A stretch of 64,000 bases of DNA from Roseiarcus sp963829505 (GCA_963829505.1 CAWHIL010000002.1:248001-312000); one strand, 5' to 3'; positions 17,184 through 26,103 are shown, counted from the first letter of the stretch. Made by a program: numbers and translations. The notes: a model not told the origin generated them from the sequence alone.

Positions 17184-18977
17184 ATGAAACGTCTGTCCGC
17201 GCTCGACGCGCTCTTCCTCTACATGGAGACGCCGGAAACGCCGATGCATGTGGCGAGCGTGACGATCTTCGAACCCGGACGGCCGGGCGACGACCTCTTC
17301 CAGCGCTTTCGCGCCCACACCGCATCACGGCTCGATCTTCTGCCGTCCTACCGCCGCAGGCTCGAATGGACGCCGCTCGGCATGGACCATCCGGTGTGGG
17401 TCGACGACGAAAAGATCGACCTCGACTACCACATCCGCCACGCGGCGCTGCCGAAGCCCGGCGGCATGGCCGAACTCAGGGCGCTCGTCGCGCAATTGCA
17501 CGCCGTGCCGCTCGACCGCGCCCGGCCCTTGTGGGAGTACACTTTCATCGAAGGGCTCGAGGGCGGCCGCTTCGCCGTCTACGTCAAGGTCCACCATTCC
17601 GCGATGGACGGGATCGCGGGCATGGCGACGCTCGGCGTCATCTACGACTTCGAGCCCGACGCCGCCCGCGAAAAGCTGCCGGCGCGCGCCGTTCCGGCGG
17701 ACCGCGAGCCCGAAGATTCGATCGAGCTTGCGAGCACCGCGATCGGCGACTTCGTCCGCCAGGGCTGGCGGGCGGTGAAGGCGCTGCCCTCGGTCGCGCG
17801 CACGCTCACCAAGGCCGCCCCCAATCTCGCGCGCGACGCGAAGTTTCTCTACGGCTACGTCAAGGACATGCCGCGGACGCCGTTCAACGTCGCGATCTCC
17901 GGCCACCGCGTCTATGCGACGGCCTCGCTGCCTCTCCACGAGGTCAAGGCGCTGGCGCGGGCTCATGCCGTCACGGTCAACGACGTCGTGCTGGCGCTGA
18001 CGGCGGGCGCGTCGCGCCGCTACCTCTCCGAGCGCGGCGTGCTGCCGGAGAAGCCGCTGACGGCCGGCGTCCCGGCGTCGCTGAGGCCCATCGGCGACGC
18101 GCAGCTCAACAACCAGGTGGTCTTCACCGTCTCGCGGCTGCCGACCGACGTCGCCGAGCCGCTGCCGCGGCTGATGGCGGCCAAGGCCGCCGGACGCGAC
18201 GCGAAAAACCTCTTCGCCGACACGCGCGATCTCGTCACGACCAACGTGTCGATCCTCGGCGCTCCCGTCGTGATGATGGGGATCGCGCGGCTGTGGGCGG
18301 GCGCGAAGGCGGCGAACTACGCCCGGCCGTTCGCCAACCTCGTCGTGTCGAACGTGCCGGGGCCGCGCGAACCCTTCTATTGCGTCGGCGCGAAGGCGAC
18401 GCATTACTTCCCGGTGTCCATCCCCTATCACGGCAGCGCCCTCAACGTGACGGTGCAGAGCTATCTCGACACGCTCGACTTCGGCCTGATCGCCTGCAGC
18501 GAGACCGTGCCGGACGCGCAGGCGATCGCCGACTTGATGGTCGAGGAGTTCGCCGCGCTGAAAGCCGCCGGCGCGGGGGCGGCGCAAACGGACGTGGTCG
18601 AGCGGATCGCCGTCGCGCTTGCTGCGCGGCCTGCTCCGGGAAAGCCTGTCGCGGTGAAGGACGCGGCGCCAGCGCCCGAGCCTTCGCCCCGATCCGACCC
18701 GGCGCCGAAGAGGACGGCGCTCGCGCGCGAGATCGACGCGCTCGGAGAGGCGACGGAGGCCATGCGGCGGCTCTTCGCGCAAGGGGCGCCCGAGAGACCG
18801 GAGAAGCCGGCGCGGAAGCGCGCCGCATCGCCGAGCCGCAAAGGCGCGCGGTCGGCGGCCTCGCCGGCGCAAACGAGCAAGGCCTATTCGCCGAAGACGA
18901 TGAAATCCGCAGCCGCGCCTCGCGCTCCGGCGAAGCGGCCCGGCTGGCGCGCCGCCGCGGCGAAGAAGAGACAATGA
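17184..18977 (+). CDS. Wax ester synthase / diacylglycerol acyltransferase
   Basis: This bifunctional WS/DGAT of 597 residues esterifies acyl-CoA to fatty alcohols or diacylglycerol, making storage lipid. It starts MKRLSALDALFLYMETPETP after GGAGGA. The catalytic HHxxxDG is seen as VKVHHSAMDGIAGMATLG, and the second conserved region is NLVVSNVPGPREPFY. A C-terminal extension of roughly 130 residues is Ala/Lys/Arg/Pro-rich, beyond the usual 460 or so residues, perhaps for lipid droplet contact. Read literally, the frame is fused to the upstream hydrolase because of that gene's frameshift. Confidence 0.9.
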   Translation: MKRLSALDALFLYMETPETPMHVASVTIFEPGRPGDDLFQRFRAHTASRLDLLPSYRRRLEWTPLGMDHPVWVDDEKIDLDYHIRHAALPKPGGMAELRALVAQLHAVPLDRARPLWEYTFIEGLEGGRFAVYVKVHHSAMDGIAGMATLGVIYDFEPDAAREKLPARAVPADREPEDSIELASTAIGDFVRQGWRAVKALPSVARTLTKAAPNLARDAKFLYGYVKDMPRTPFNVAISGHRVYATASLPLHEVKALARAHAVTVNDVVLALTAGASRRYLSERGVLPEKPLTAGVPASLRPIGDAQLNNQVVFTVSRLPTDVAEPLPRLMAAKAAGRDAKNLFADTRDLVTTNVSILGAPVVMMGIARLWAGAKAANYARPFANLVVSNVPGPREPFYCVGAKATHYFPVSIPYHGSALNVTVQSYLDTLDFGLIACSETVPDAQAIADLMVEEFAALKAAGAGAAQTDVVERIAVALAARPAPGKPVAVKDAAPAPEPSPRSDPAPKRTALAREIDALGEATEAMRRLFAQGAPERPEKPARKRAASPSRKGARSAASPAQTSKAYSPKTMKSAAAPRAPAKRPGWRAAAAKKRQ

Positions 18978-19753
18978 AAGCGGCGGCTGGCGCGCCCAAG
19001 ACGATCGCGCCGCCCTCGAAGCTTCTGCTGGCGCTCGAAGCGCGCGCCGCGGCCTGGCCCGTCGCCCTCCTTGCCGCGCCGCGCGGGAAACGCCAGCCCG
19101 TGCTCGTCCTGCCGGGCTTAGGGGCGACCGACCGCTCGACCGCGGCGCTGCGCTTCTATCTCGACCGGCTCGGTTACGAGGCGCATGGCTGGGGCCTCGG
19201 GCGCAACGTCAGGCCGGCCGGCGCCGACATCCCCGCGGTCGTCCGCGAGATCCGCCGGCTGCGGGCGGCGAGCGCAACGCCGGTGACGCTTGTCGGCTGG
19301 AGCCGCGGCGGCATGATCGCCCGCGAAGCCGCCCGCGTCGCGCCAGACGACATCCGGATGGTGATTACGCTCGGCAGTCCGGTCGCCGGCGTGTCGGCGA
19401 CCAACGCCGGCCGCGCCTGGCGGCGGCTGACCGGCGAAGCGCTGCCGACGCGCTCGCCCGCCGAGATCGCCGCGCTCGCCGCGCCGCTGCCGGTTCCCAT
19501 GACCTCGATCTATTCCCGCGGGGACGGCGTCGTCGCCTGGCGCGCCTGCCTCGTGGCGGAAGGGCCGACAGCCGAGAACGTCGAGGTGCGCGGCTCGCAT
19601 CTGGGGCTCGGCTTCAACCCGGCGGCGCTGTGGGTCGTGGCCGACCGGCTCGCGCAAAGCCCCGGGACGTGGAAGCCCTTCCGGCCGAGCGGCCTCGCGG
19701 CGCGGTTCTTTCCGGCGCCGACGAACGCCGCGACCACGGGCCGCAGGGGTTGA
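18974..19753 (+). CDS. Alpha/beta hydrolase (lipase/esterase-like)
   Basis: The 259-residue protein has VLVLPGLGATDRSTAALRFY (oxyanion region), the nucleophile elbow VGWSRGGMIAREAAR, Asp in YSRGDGVVAWRACL and the catalytic His in VRGSHLGLGFNPAALW. It lacks a signal peptide. ATG 18974 overlaps the wax ester synthase stop by four bases. It is a close relative of the minus-strand hydrolase at 21575-22412, sharing the SHLGLG block, so the two look like duplicated lipase genes around the storage-lipid enzymes. Confidence 0.82.
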   Translation: MKAAAGAPKTIAPPSKLLLALEARAAAWPVALLAAPRGKRQPVLVLPGLGATDRSTAALRFYLDRLGYEAHGWGLGRNVRPAGADIPAVVREIRRLRAASATPVTLVGWSRGGMIAREAARVAPDDIRMVITLGSPVAGVSATNAGRAWRRLTGEALPTRSPAEIAALAAPLPVPMTSIYSRGDGVVAWRACLVAEGPTAENVEVRGSHLGLGFNPAALWVVADRLAQSPGTWKPFRPSGLAARFFPAPTNAATTGRRG

Positions 19754-19847
19754 ACTTTTTCCGGCGGGATTCTTGACCGGCGTCATTTTCTGGACGCTCG
19801 CCGGGCCGTATGTGACAGAGACAAAACAATTACCGGAGGGAACGTGC

Positions 19848-21504
19848 ATGCCTGTCAAGATCATCGCGCCGACGCCTTCGGCCTACGTCTATCCTCTGCT
19901 CATCAAGCATCTCCTGCATACGCCGATGACGCGTTCGCCCGATCAGGAGATCGTCTACCGCGACCTCAGGCGGCGGACCTACCGCGAGTTTCGCGAGCGG
20001 ATCGGCCGGCTGGCGAGCGGAACTCGTCCAGCTCGGCGTCGATCAGGGCGACGTCGTCGCGATCCTCGAATGGGACAGCGACCGCTACCACGAATGCTAC
20101 TACGCGATCCCGATGATGGGCGCGGTCATGCAGACGGTGAACGTCAGCCTCGTCCCCGAGGACATCGCCTATACGATCGCCGATAGCGGCGCGACGACGG
20201 TCATGTTCAACGTCGATTTCCTGCCGCTCGTCGAGAAGCTCGCGCCGCACCTGAAGGCGGTGAAGAATTTCGTCCTCATGCACGACCGGCCCGAGCCGCC
20301 GAAGATCGACTTTCCGGTCAAGGCCGAATACGAGGCGCTGCTGTCGCTCGGCTCGCCCTATTTCCCGTTCCCCGACTTCGACGAGAACGCCGTCGCCACC
20401 ATCTTCCACACGACGGGGACGACGGGCAAGCCGAAGGCCGTCTACTTCACCCATCGCCAGATCGTGATGCACACCATGGCGGTGCTGGTGGAATACGGCG
20501 TGACGCCGAAGCACGGCCGCTTCCATCGCGACGACGTCTATATGCCGATGACGCCGATGTTCCACGTTCACGCGTGGGGGGGGCCCTACACGTCGATGCT
20601 GACGGGGTGCAAGATCGTCTTTCCCGGCCGCTACTCGCCGGAGATCTTCCTCAAGCTGATCGAGACGGAAAAGGTGACGTGGACGCATTGCGTCCCGACC
20701 ATCCTGCAAATGCTGCTCACGGCGCCGGGCAGCGACAAGGTGGATCTCTCGAAGATGAGCATGGTGATCGGCGGCTCGTCGCTGCCGCCGTCGCTGGCGC
20801 GGGCGGCGATCGCGCGGGGCATCGACATCTTCGGCGGCTACGGCATGTCGGAATCGGCCCCGATGCTGTCGACCGCCCATATCCATACGCGCCACCTCGG
20901 CGGCGACTTCGAGGACGAACTCGCGCACCGGATCACGGCCGGCATCGCCGCGCCGCTGGTCGACCTCAGGGTCGTCGACGCGAACATGAACGACGTGCCG
21001 CACGACGGCGTCGCGACCGGCGAGATCGTCGCCCGCGCGCCCTGGCTCACCACGGGCTACCTGCACAATCCCGAGGCCTCCGAGGTCCTGTGGGGCGGCG
21101 GCTACATGCACACCGGCGACGTCGCCTCGATCGATCCGGAGGGATATATCCGCATCGCCGATCGTCTCAAGGACATCGTCAAGAGCGGCGGCGAATGGAT
21201 CTCCTCGATCGCGCTCGAGAACATCATCATGGAGAAGCCCGGCGTGAAGCGCGCCGCCGTCATTCCCGTCAAGGACGTCAAGTGGGGCGAACGGCCGCTG
21301 GCGCTCGTCATCCTCGACCCGGCCCATGCGGGCAAGATCGGCGAGGACGACATCCGCCTGCACGTTGCGTCCTACGTCGAGCGCGGCCTCATCTCGAAGA
21401 TCGCCATCCCCGAGAACGTGTCCTTCGTGGAGGAGCTGCCGCTGACCTCGGTCGGCAAGATCGACAAGAAGGTGCTGAGGGCGCGCTACGTCGCGTCGGC
21501 GTAG
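19848..21504 (+). pseudogene. Acyl-CoA synthetase (AMP-forming), frameshifted
   Basis: This is an ANL-family fatty acid CoA ligase, about 551 residues once repaired. The N-terminus MPVKIIAPTPSAYVYPLLIK follows GGAGGG. At about 20019 the frame breaks after ERIGRLAS; the expected ELVQLGVDQGDVVAILEWDS continues one base out of frame, so an extra G in AGCGGAAC accounts for it. The rest is intact: AMP-binding TIFHTTGTTGKPKAVYF, FGGYGMSESAP, the hinge IRIADRLKDIVKSGGEWIS and the C-terminal lysine in LTSVGKIDKK. It would feed acyl-CoA to the wax ester synthase upstream. Confidence 0.85.
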
Positions 21505-21509
21505 GCGCG

Positions 21510-21566
21510 GCTGTAGGGCGCAGTCGCCGACCGCGCCGGCCGGGTCAACGACCCCGGCCCTACAGC
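21510..21566. repeat. Palindrome between convergent genes
   Basis: A perfect 10-base inverted repeat, GCTGTAGGGC (21510-21519) and GCCCTACAGC (21557-21566), encloses an inner dyad GGCCGGGTC...GACCCCGGCC. It lies between the ends of the acyl-CoA synthetase and the minus-strand hydrolase. It may act as a bidirectional transcription block, though no T-run is present. Confidence 0.6.
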
Positions 21567-21574
21567 GCCCGGCC

Positions 21575-22412
21575 CTACTCCGCCGCCGCGGCCTCGGGCG
21601 CCTCGTGCGTCCCGTGGACCTTGGCCTCGCGCCGGCGCCGGTAGCTTTCCGGATCGCCGTAGAAGAGCCGGCGCCAGCCCTTCCGGTGGAACGGCTCCCA
21701 ATGCCCTTCCGGCTGCGCGAGGCGGTCCGCGACGGCGTAGAGCGCCGCCGGATGGGCGCCGAGGCCGAGGTGGCTCGAATTCGACGACGATGTTCTCAGC
21801 CAGCGTCGTTCGCGGCTCGAGGCAGCAGCGCCACGGCACGACGCCGTCGGTCGGACTCCAGATCGAGGTCGTCGGCACCGGCGGGGCCCAGCGGAGCGGC
21901 AGGTGGAAGTCGTGCCAGTCGACGCGGTGGCCGCTCGCGACCTCGTAGACACGCCAGGCGTTGGTCTCGCGCGGATGGCCGGTGAAGGGGGAGCCGAGCG
22001 TGATCACGAGCCGCACCATCTCGGGCGACTGCTTGGCGAGTTCGCGGGCGTAGAGGCCGCCGAGGCTCCAGCCGACCACGCTCACCGCGCGGCCGTGCTC
22101 GTGATAAAGCGCGAGCAGGCTCTCGTGCGCCTTCTCCATCACGCCTTCCCGCAAGCCGAGGTTCAGCCCCTGCCCCCAGCCCGACGGCGAGAAGCCGCGT
22201 GAGGCGAGGAAGCGACGCAGCGGCGCGGTGCTCGCGTCCCCGGCGGCGAGGCCCGGCAGCACGAACACCGGATGGCCGTCGCCCCTCGGCGCGGCCATCC
22301 AGAACGGCGATGTCGCGACGAAGGCGGCGTGCTCCCAGGCCATGCGCGCTTCCATGAGCTGCAACATGAGTCCGGGGGCAGGTTCGTGTCCCGTAGCCGG
22401 GCTGCCGCTCAT
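21575..22412 (-). pseudogene. Alpha/beta hydrolase, frameshifted
   Basis: From ATG 22412 the frame encodes PVFVLPGLAAGDASTAPLRR, the nucleophile elbow VVGWSLGGLYARELA, VRLVITLGSPFTGHP and the acid region SIWSPTDGVVPWRCCLEP. After AENIVVE the expected His motif SSHLGLGAHPAALYAVADRL appears one base out of frame. An extra T in GAATTCG (about 21778-21782) explains this; the repaired protein is about 278 residues, ending at TAG 21575. The paralogue at 18974 has the same block in frame. As sequenced the protein loses its catalytic His. Confidence 0.8.
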
Positions 22413-22681
22413 TTCGCCATCCTCACGTTGCGTTTCCCCTTTTCTTTTGTGGAAGAGTGCATTGCGCCTGCAATTCCCGTCAAGAGCGGCACGGGCCGCC
22501 GGAGGGCGGGGCCCGCGCCGCATCGGGATATGGGGAGGCCGCGCCTTGTGGACAACGCGTGGGGGCGCGGCGCCGCAGGGGATCACGGACATTTGCGGCG
22601 TCCAGGGCCACGCCGGAAGGTCCGGATTCCGGCCTTCGCCCCACGCCCGCGTCGCCGGCCCCGCCGTCGCGGTCCCTTCGT

Positions 22682-22945
22682 CTAATACCAGACCTTGCAG
22701 GTCGAGACCGCGCCCTCGGAGCGCGCCCCCATGGCCGGCACGGAGCACGTCGCATGGCCGGTGCGGCTCACGCCGTTGCGGACATAGGCGAATGTCCCGC
22801 TGACGTCGCCCGGGATGACCGCGTTCGGCAGACGCCTGGCGATGAACGCCTCCGCCGCCTTGCCTTCGAGCGTCACCGGATGGGCGAACGAGGGCGAAGC
22901 GCAGGCGAGGATCGCCACGGCGGAGAGGAGGGCTCTCGTCATCAT
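22682..22945 (-). CDS. Small secreted protein, 87 aa
   Basis: The gene encodes a signal peptide (MMTRALLSAVAILACASPSFA) and a mature part of about 66 residues with two cysteines (ATCSVPAMGA and STCKVWY), which could form one disulfide. FAYVRNGVSRTGHATCSV resembles small periplasmic proteins of Hyphomicrobiales, but I cannot place a family. The frame extends upstream without a plausible start or signal. The gap between it and the hydrolase gene (22413-22681) shows nothing further. Confidence 0.65.
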   Translation of the reverse strand: MMTRALLSAVAILACASPSFAHPVTLEGKAAEAFIARRLPNAVIPGDVSGTFAYVRNGVSRTGHATCSVPAMGARSEGAVSTCKVWY

Positions 22946-23124
22946 GACCTTGCTTGCCTCTCTTGCGTTCGCCCGCGCCCGCCAAGCATCCGCCTCCGCC
23001 CCCGGCGCGGTCAAGCGTCTCGCCGGCCTCTCGCGCCCCGCCTTCGTGGTAGGGATAGGACAGCAAGGCCGTCTCGCGGAGGGCGCTCGTCGCCACCCTC
23101 GCCGTCGCGGAAGGAGATGAACCC

Positions 23125-23673
23125 ATGGCCGCAGGCCCGACCGACATCGTCCTCGGGACAAGAGCGCCCGATTTCGCTTTGCCCGCGACCGACGGACGAA
23201 CCTATGCGCTGCGAGACGTCGCGGGCGCGAAGGGCACGGTCATTGTCTTCATCTGCAACCACTGCCCCTATGTGAAAGCGGTGATCGACCGGCTCGTCGC
23301 CAACTCAAGCGCGCTTTCATCCGACGGCGTCGGCTTCGCCGCGATCTGCTCGAACGACGCGAGAAGCCACCCCGAGGATTCGTTCGACCGGATGGCGGCC
23401 TTCGCCAAAGCGCACGCCTTCCCGTTCCCCTATCTGCACGACGAGAGCCAGCGCGTCGCGCGCGCCTACGGCGCGGTCTGTACGCCCGACTATTTCGGCT
23501 TCGACCGGGACCTCAAGCTCCGCTATCGCGGCCGTCTCGACGAAGGCCGCACGAGGCCGCCGCCGCAAGGCGCCCGCCGCGAACTCCTGGACGCCATGCG
23601 CGCCATCGCCGCCGGCCGCGAAATCCCCTTCGCGCAAACCCCCTCGATCGGCTGCTCGATCAAGTGGAAGTAA
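23125..23673 (+). CDS. Thioredoxin-fold / peroxiredoxin-like protein
   Basis: The 182-residue protein starts MAAGPTDIVLGTRAPDFALP and continues GTVIVFICNHCPYVKAVIDR, where CNHC sits at the peroxiredoxin/thioredoxin active position. FAAICSNDARSHPEDSFDRM and AYGAVCTPDYFGFDRDLKLR follow, as in the AhpC/TSA-type redoxins common in proteobacteria. It probably reduces peroxides or disulfides in the cytosol. A well-placed AAGGAGATG leader supports the start. Confidence 0.85.
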   Translation: MAAGPTDIVLGTRAPDFALPATDGRTYALRDVAGAKGTVIVFICNHCPYVKAVIDRLVANSSALSSDGVGFAAICSNDARSHPEDSFDRMAAFAKAHAFPFPYLHDESQRVARAYGAVCTPDYFGFDRDLKLRYRGRLDEGRTRPPPQGARRELLDAMRAIAAGREIPFAQTPSIGCSIKWK

Positions 23674-23748
23674 CCCTTTCCCCCTCCGGGGGAAGAGCCT
23701 GTGGCCGGGTGCCGACCCGGCCATGGCGCGAAGCGCCGGATGAGGGGA
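23674..23748. repeat. GC-rich hairpin repeat, copy 1
   Basis: CTTTCCCCCTCCGGGGGAAGAG forms a hairpin, followed by a second dyad (GGCCGGGTGCCGACCCGGCC) and the terminal GGATGAGGGG motif. The same layout recurs near 24.3, 40.6, 45.8, 47.6 and 55.6 kb, always in 3' flanks. Confidence 0.7.
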
Positions 23749-23830
23749 CGCGCCGCAGGCGCGCCTCCAGGGATGATTCCAGCGGCAATCAAGTGTGTTA
23801 GTATCAGGAAGATTTTGGAGGTCTCCGACG

Positions 23831-24058
23831 ATGCGGGTCGCTGTCGTGAAAGCGGCGTTCGATGACGAGGGCGGCGTCTGGTACGTCGAGCACTCCGATA
23901 TCGAGGGGTTGCATGTGGAAGGCGAGACCTTCGAGGTCTTCCGCCGCAACGTTGGGGATGCGACGGCCGATCTCCTGCTCGGAGATGGAAACACAGGCGA
24001 GTCCGTTCACGTCGAAATCGTGGCGCATGCTTCGGTGCGCGCCGGCGCTGCGGCGTGA
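23831..24058 (+). CDS. DUF1902 protein, HicB-like antitoxin
   Basis: The 75-residue protein MRVAVVKAAFDDEGGVWYVE...DIEGLHVEGETFEVFRRNV matches DUF1902, a partial RNase H fold like HicB. GGAGG lies 9 bases upstream of the ATG. The stop overlaps a GTG that starts a HicA-like gene, the usual arrangement of a toxin-antitoxin operon. It is expected to neutralise the downstream toxin; no separate DNA-binding domain is visible. Confidence 0.78.
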   Translation: MRVAVVKAAFDDEGGVWYVEHSDIEGLHVEGETFEVFRRNVGDATADLLLGDGNTGESVHVEIVAHASVRAGAAA

Positions 24059-24246
24059 AGGACTACGGCAAGCCCGTCCGCCAAATGCTGTCGGAGGCGG
24101 GCTGCGCGTTTCTTCGGCACGGCAAAGGCGATCATGACATTTGGACCACGCGCGCGGCGAAGCGTCTCGTCGTTCCCGTCCACATCCGATCGCGACACAC
24201 GGCAAACGGCATCCTCAAGGACGCAGGCTTGCCGAAGTCTTTCTGA
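24055..24246 (+). CDS. HicA-like mRNA interferase toxin
   Basis: The 63-residue protein has the HicA double-stranded-RNA-binding fold pattern: KPVRQMLSEAGCAFLRHGKG then DHDIW with the catalytic His, and VPVHIRSRHTANGILKDAGL at the end. GTG 24055 overlaps the DUF1902 stop (GTGA). The order antitoxin then toxin is the reverse of classical hicAB but common for DUF1902 pairs. It is the first of two toxin-antitoxin loci in this zone. Confidence 0.78.
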   Translation: MKDYGKPVRQMLSEAGCAFLRHGKGDHDIWTTRAAKRLVVPVHIRSRHTANGILKDAGLPKSF

Positions 24247-24257
24247 GCGGCGTCAAG

Positions 24258-24375
24258 ACCCTTCTCCCTCCGGGGGAAGAGCCTGCCCTCGGGCTTGACC
24301 CGAGGGTGGCGCAAAGCGACGGATGAGGGGACGCGCGCCCTCATCCCCAGCCCTTCTCCCCGAGGGAGATGGGGG
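24258..24375. repeat. GC-rich hairpin repeat, copy 2
   Basis: CCCTTCTCCCTCCGGGGGAAGAG and a following CTCGGGCTTGACCCGAG dyad end in GGATGAGGGG. A second unit, CCTCATCCCCAGCCCTTCTC..., then runs into the 3' end of the minus-strand exoribonuclease gene and provides its last ten codons and stop. Confidence 0.7.
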
Positions 24376-24886
24376 CGCCTTTGGCGTGCTTCCGCCCGGT
24401 CGCGCGGCGGCCCGCGCCTTCGGGGTGGAGGCCCGCGAGGAAGTCCCACGCCTCGCGCGTCCAGCGGGCGTCGTTCAGCGCGTGATGAGCTGCGTTCGCC
24501 TGAGTTGGCAACGCGGGATCGCCGAGCTCGATCGCCCATTGCTTGATGTCGAGGCAGAGCTGCGGGTAGTGGAACGGCATCTCCTCGAGGCCGCCGAAGA
24601 GGCCGACGAACGCGACCCAGTCGAAGGCCGGGAAGTAGCCCCAGAACACCGGATGCTCGTCGTGGTCGGTGAAGCTGCGCAAGCCATAGCTGATCGCCTC
24701 GCAGCTCATCGCGCGTCCGTCGAGTTGCGGACGGACGTGCGCGAGCGTCCACGGATTCGCTCTCGCCCAGTCGACCTCCGAACTCTCCGCATAGAATTCC
24801 CGCCCGTCCTCCGCCACGACGCCGATCGAGACGAGGTCGAGGACGAAGGGATGCGCGACGAACTCGGTGTCGATCCAGTATTTCAT
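24341..24886 (-). CDS. 3'-5' exoribonuclease, DEDD family
   Basis: The protein (181 residues from MKYWIDTEFVAHPFVLDLVS) shows the exonuclease I motif DTEF, WGYFPAFDWVAFVGLFGG, YPQLCLDIKQWAIELGDPAL and the third motif HHALNDARWTREAWDFL, as in the polyadenylate-specific 3'-exoribonuclease AS relatives found in many bacteria. ATG 24886 is preferred; the frame is open to 24955 without similarity. The last residues (PISLGEKGWG) are encoded by a dispersed hairpin repeat, so the native C-terminus may have been replaced. Confidence 0.82.
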   Translation of the reverse strand: MKYWIDTEFVAHPFVLDLVSIGVVAEDGREFYAESSEVDWARANPWTLAHVRPQLDGRAMSCEAISYGLRSFTDHDEHPVFWGYFPAFDWVAFVGLFGGLEEMPFHYPQLCLDIKQWAIELGDPALPTQANAAHHALNDARWTREAWDFLAGLHPEGAGRRATGRKHAKGAPISLGEKGWG

Positions 24887-24971
24887 GCGGCGCTCTCGAA
24901 TGGGCCATGCCAGTCCGTGCGACGCATGCACGGACCGTACCAGAGCCGCCCCCATCGGCGACCGCCGCCGA

Positions 24972-25082
24972 CCTCATCCTGAGGAGCGGCGCCGAAGGCG
25001 GCGCGTCTCGAAGGATGTTCGCGAAGTCCGCGTCCGTCGCCGTCCTTCGAGACGCCGCCTCCGGCGGCTCCTCAGGACGAGG
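24972..25082. repeat. Multi-hairpin repeat family A, copy 1
   Basis: Outer arms CCTCATCCTGAGGAG and CTCCTCAGGACGAGG (themselves partly palindromic) enclose inner arms CGTCTCGAAGGAT and CGTCCTTCGAGACG, each arm also carrying a variable small hairpin (GCGCCGAAGGCGGCGC; GCCGCCTCCGGCGGC). The element is 111 bases and folds into a cross-shaped structure. Four more copies are in this window. Confidence 0.9.
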
Positions 25083-25104
25083 GGCAGTTTGGAGACCCGG
25101 CCCG

Positions 25105-25536
25105 TCAGGTTCGGCTGAAGCTCAGCGTGCAGGCGCGAAGCTGCTGGCGCTCGCCCGAGCCGCTGTCGCCGTTGAACTGCACGTTGGCGGTGTAGCGGAA
25201 GCGGGTGCCCGGCCGTAAATGTCCGATCGATTGGTCGTGGCCGGTGACGCCGATCACCGAGACGAGCGCCTTGCCGTCCGCCCTCACCCAGCCGTCGAGT
25301 TCGCCTTCCGCGGCCGTGGTCGGCGAGCGGTAGGTCCCGCTCAGCGTGCCCGCCGCGATGCGCACCGGCAGCCGCCATGTGTAGCCCTCGCCGTTGGCGG
25401 ACGGCAGACACACGACCTCGGCGTTCCACGCGCCGTCGAACGGCGTCGCGTCCTCGGCGAACGCCGGGCATGACGACGCGACCGACGCCGCGATCGCGAC
25501 GCCGGCTGCGGCGAGAACAGACCCCCGAGCGCGCAT
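25105..25536 (-). CDS. Hypothetical secreted protein, 143 aa
   Basis: The signal peptide MRARGSVLAAAGVAIAASVA...SSCPAFA is clear. The mature region has GAWNAEVVCLPSANGEGYTW and RLPVRIAAGTLSGTYRSPTT with further alternating strands, and two cysteines (VVCLP and RACTLS). This looks like a periplasmic beta-rich protein; I do not recognise a named family. It stands alone, with a family A repeat 22 bases past its stop. Confidence 0.7.
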   Translation of the reverse strand: MRARGSVLAAAGVAIAASVASSCPAFAEDATPFDGAWNAEVVCLPSANGEGYTWRLPVRIAAGTLSGTYRSPTTAAEGELDGWVRADGKALVSVIGVTGHDQSIGHLRPGTRFRYTANVQFNGDSGSGERQQLRACTLSFSRT

Positions 25537-25927
25537 TCGACTGCTCCCTCATGTCTCTGCGCGGACGATTCCGCGTGCGGACGGAGAGCGCCTCAACTGT
25601 GGCGACCTCAAGGGATGCGCGTTCACGTTTCGGCGCCCGGCGACGGCGAGGGGATAGTTTTGCTTGCGGAATCCGGAGCATTTTTCGATTGCGGCCTGTC
25701 TGTGCGCGATGGGTCGCCAAGCGCCGGAATCGGCCTCGGCATTTCCTAAATGTAAGAGTAACATGATTCTATCTACTGGAAAAGAGAAATCGGCAAACGA
25801 TTGAAGCGCAACGGGTTTGATCGTCGCGGGGCTGCGGGCGCCGCAAGCCGCAGCCGACCCCGTCAGCCCTCGCCGCCGCCCACGCTCAGGTCGAACGGAA
25901 GATTACACGTGATATGAGTGTTCCATT

Positions 25928-26012
25928 AACAGGGATGATTTTTGCCGATAACAGGGAGGATTTTGCGCGGAACAGGGTAGATTTCCTGCCAAGCAGGGAG
26001 AATTTCGGGAGC
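25928..26012 (+). repeat. AACAGGG-headed 21-22-nt tandem repeat, array 1
   Basis: Four units start at 25928, 25950, 25971 and 25992, with heads AACAGGG, AACAGGG, AACAGGG and AGCAGGG. Each head is followed by a degenerate purine-GATTT or GAATTT core and a variable 3' part. The unit length is 21-22, so the array is not codon-neutral. A second array lies at 57917-58002 in the opposite orientation. Confidence 0.85.
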
Positions 26013-26103
26013 GCGGCAACCGACCAACGGCGTCGCCTGCCGCGCCGGCGCGCGCCCCGCGAACACGGGACGCTCGCAATGACGGCGGGCAGGAGCCCAC
26101 TGC

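Noticed and set aside
25928..26012. CRISPR array
   Set aside because: The units are contiguous 21-22-mers without unique spacers of regular length, and no cas gene is present. The same applies to 57917-58002.
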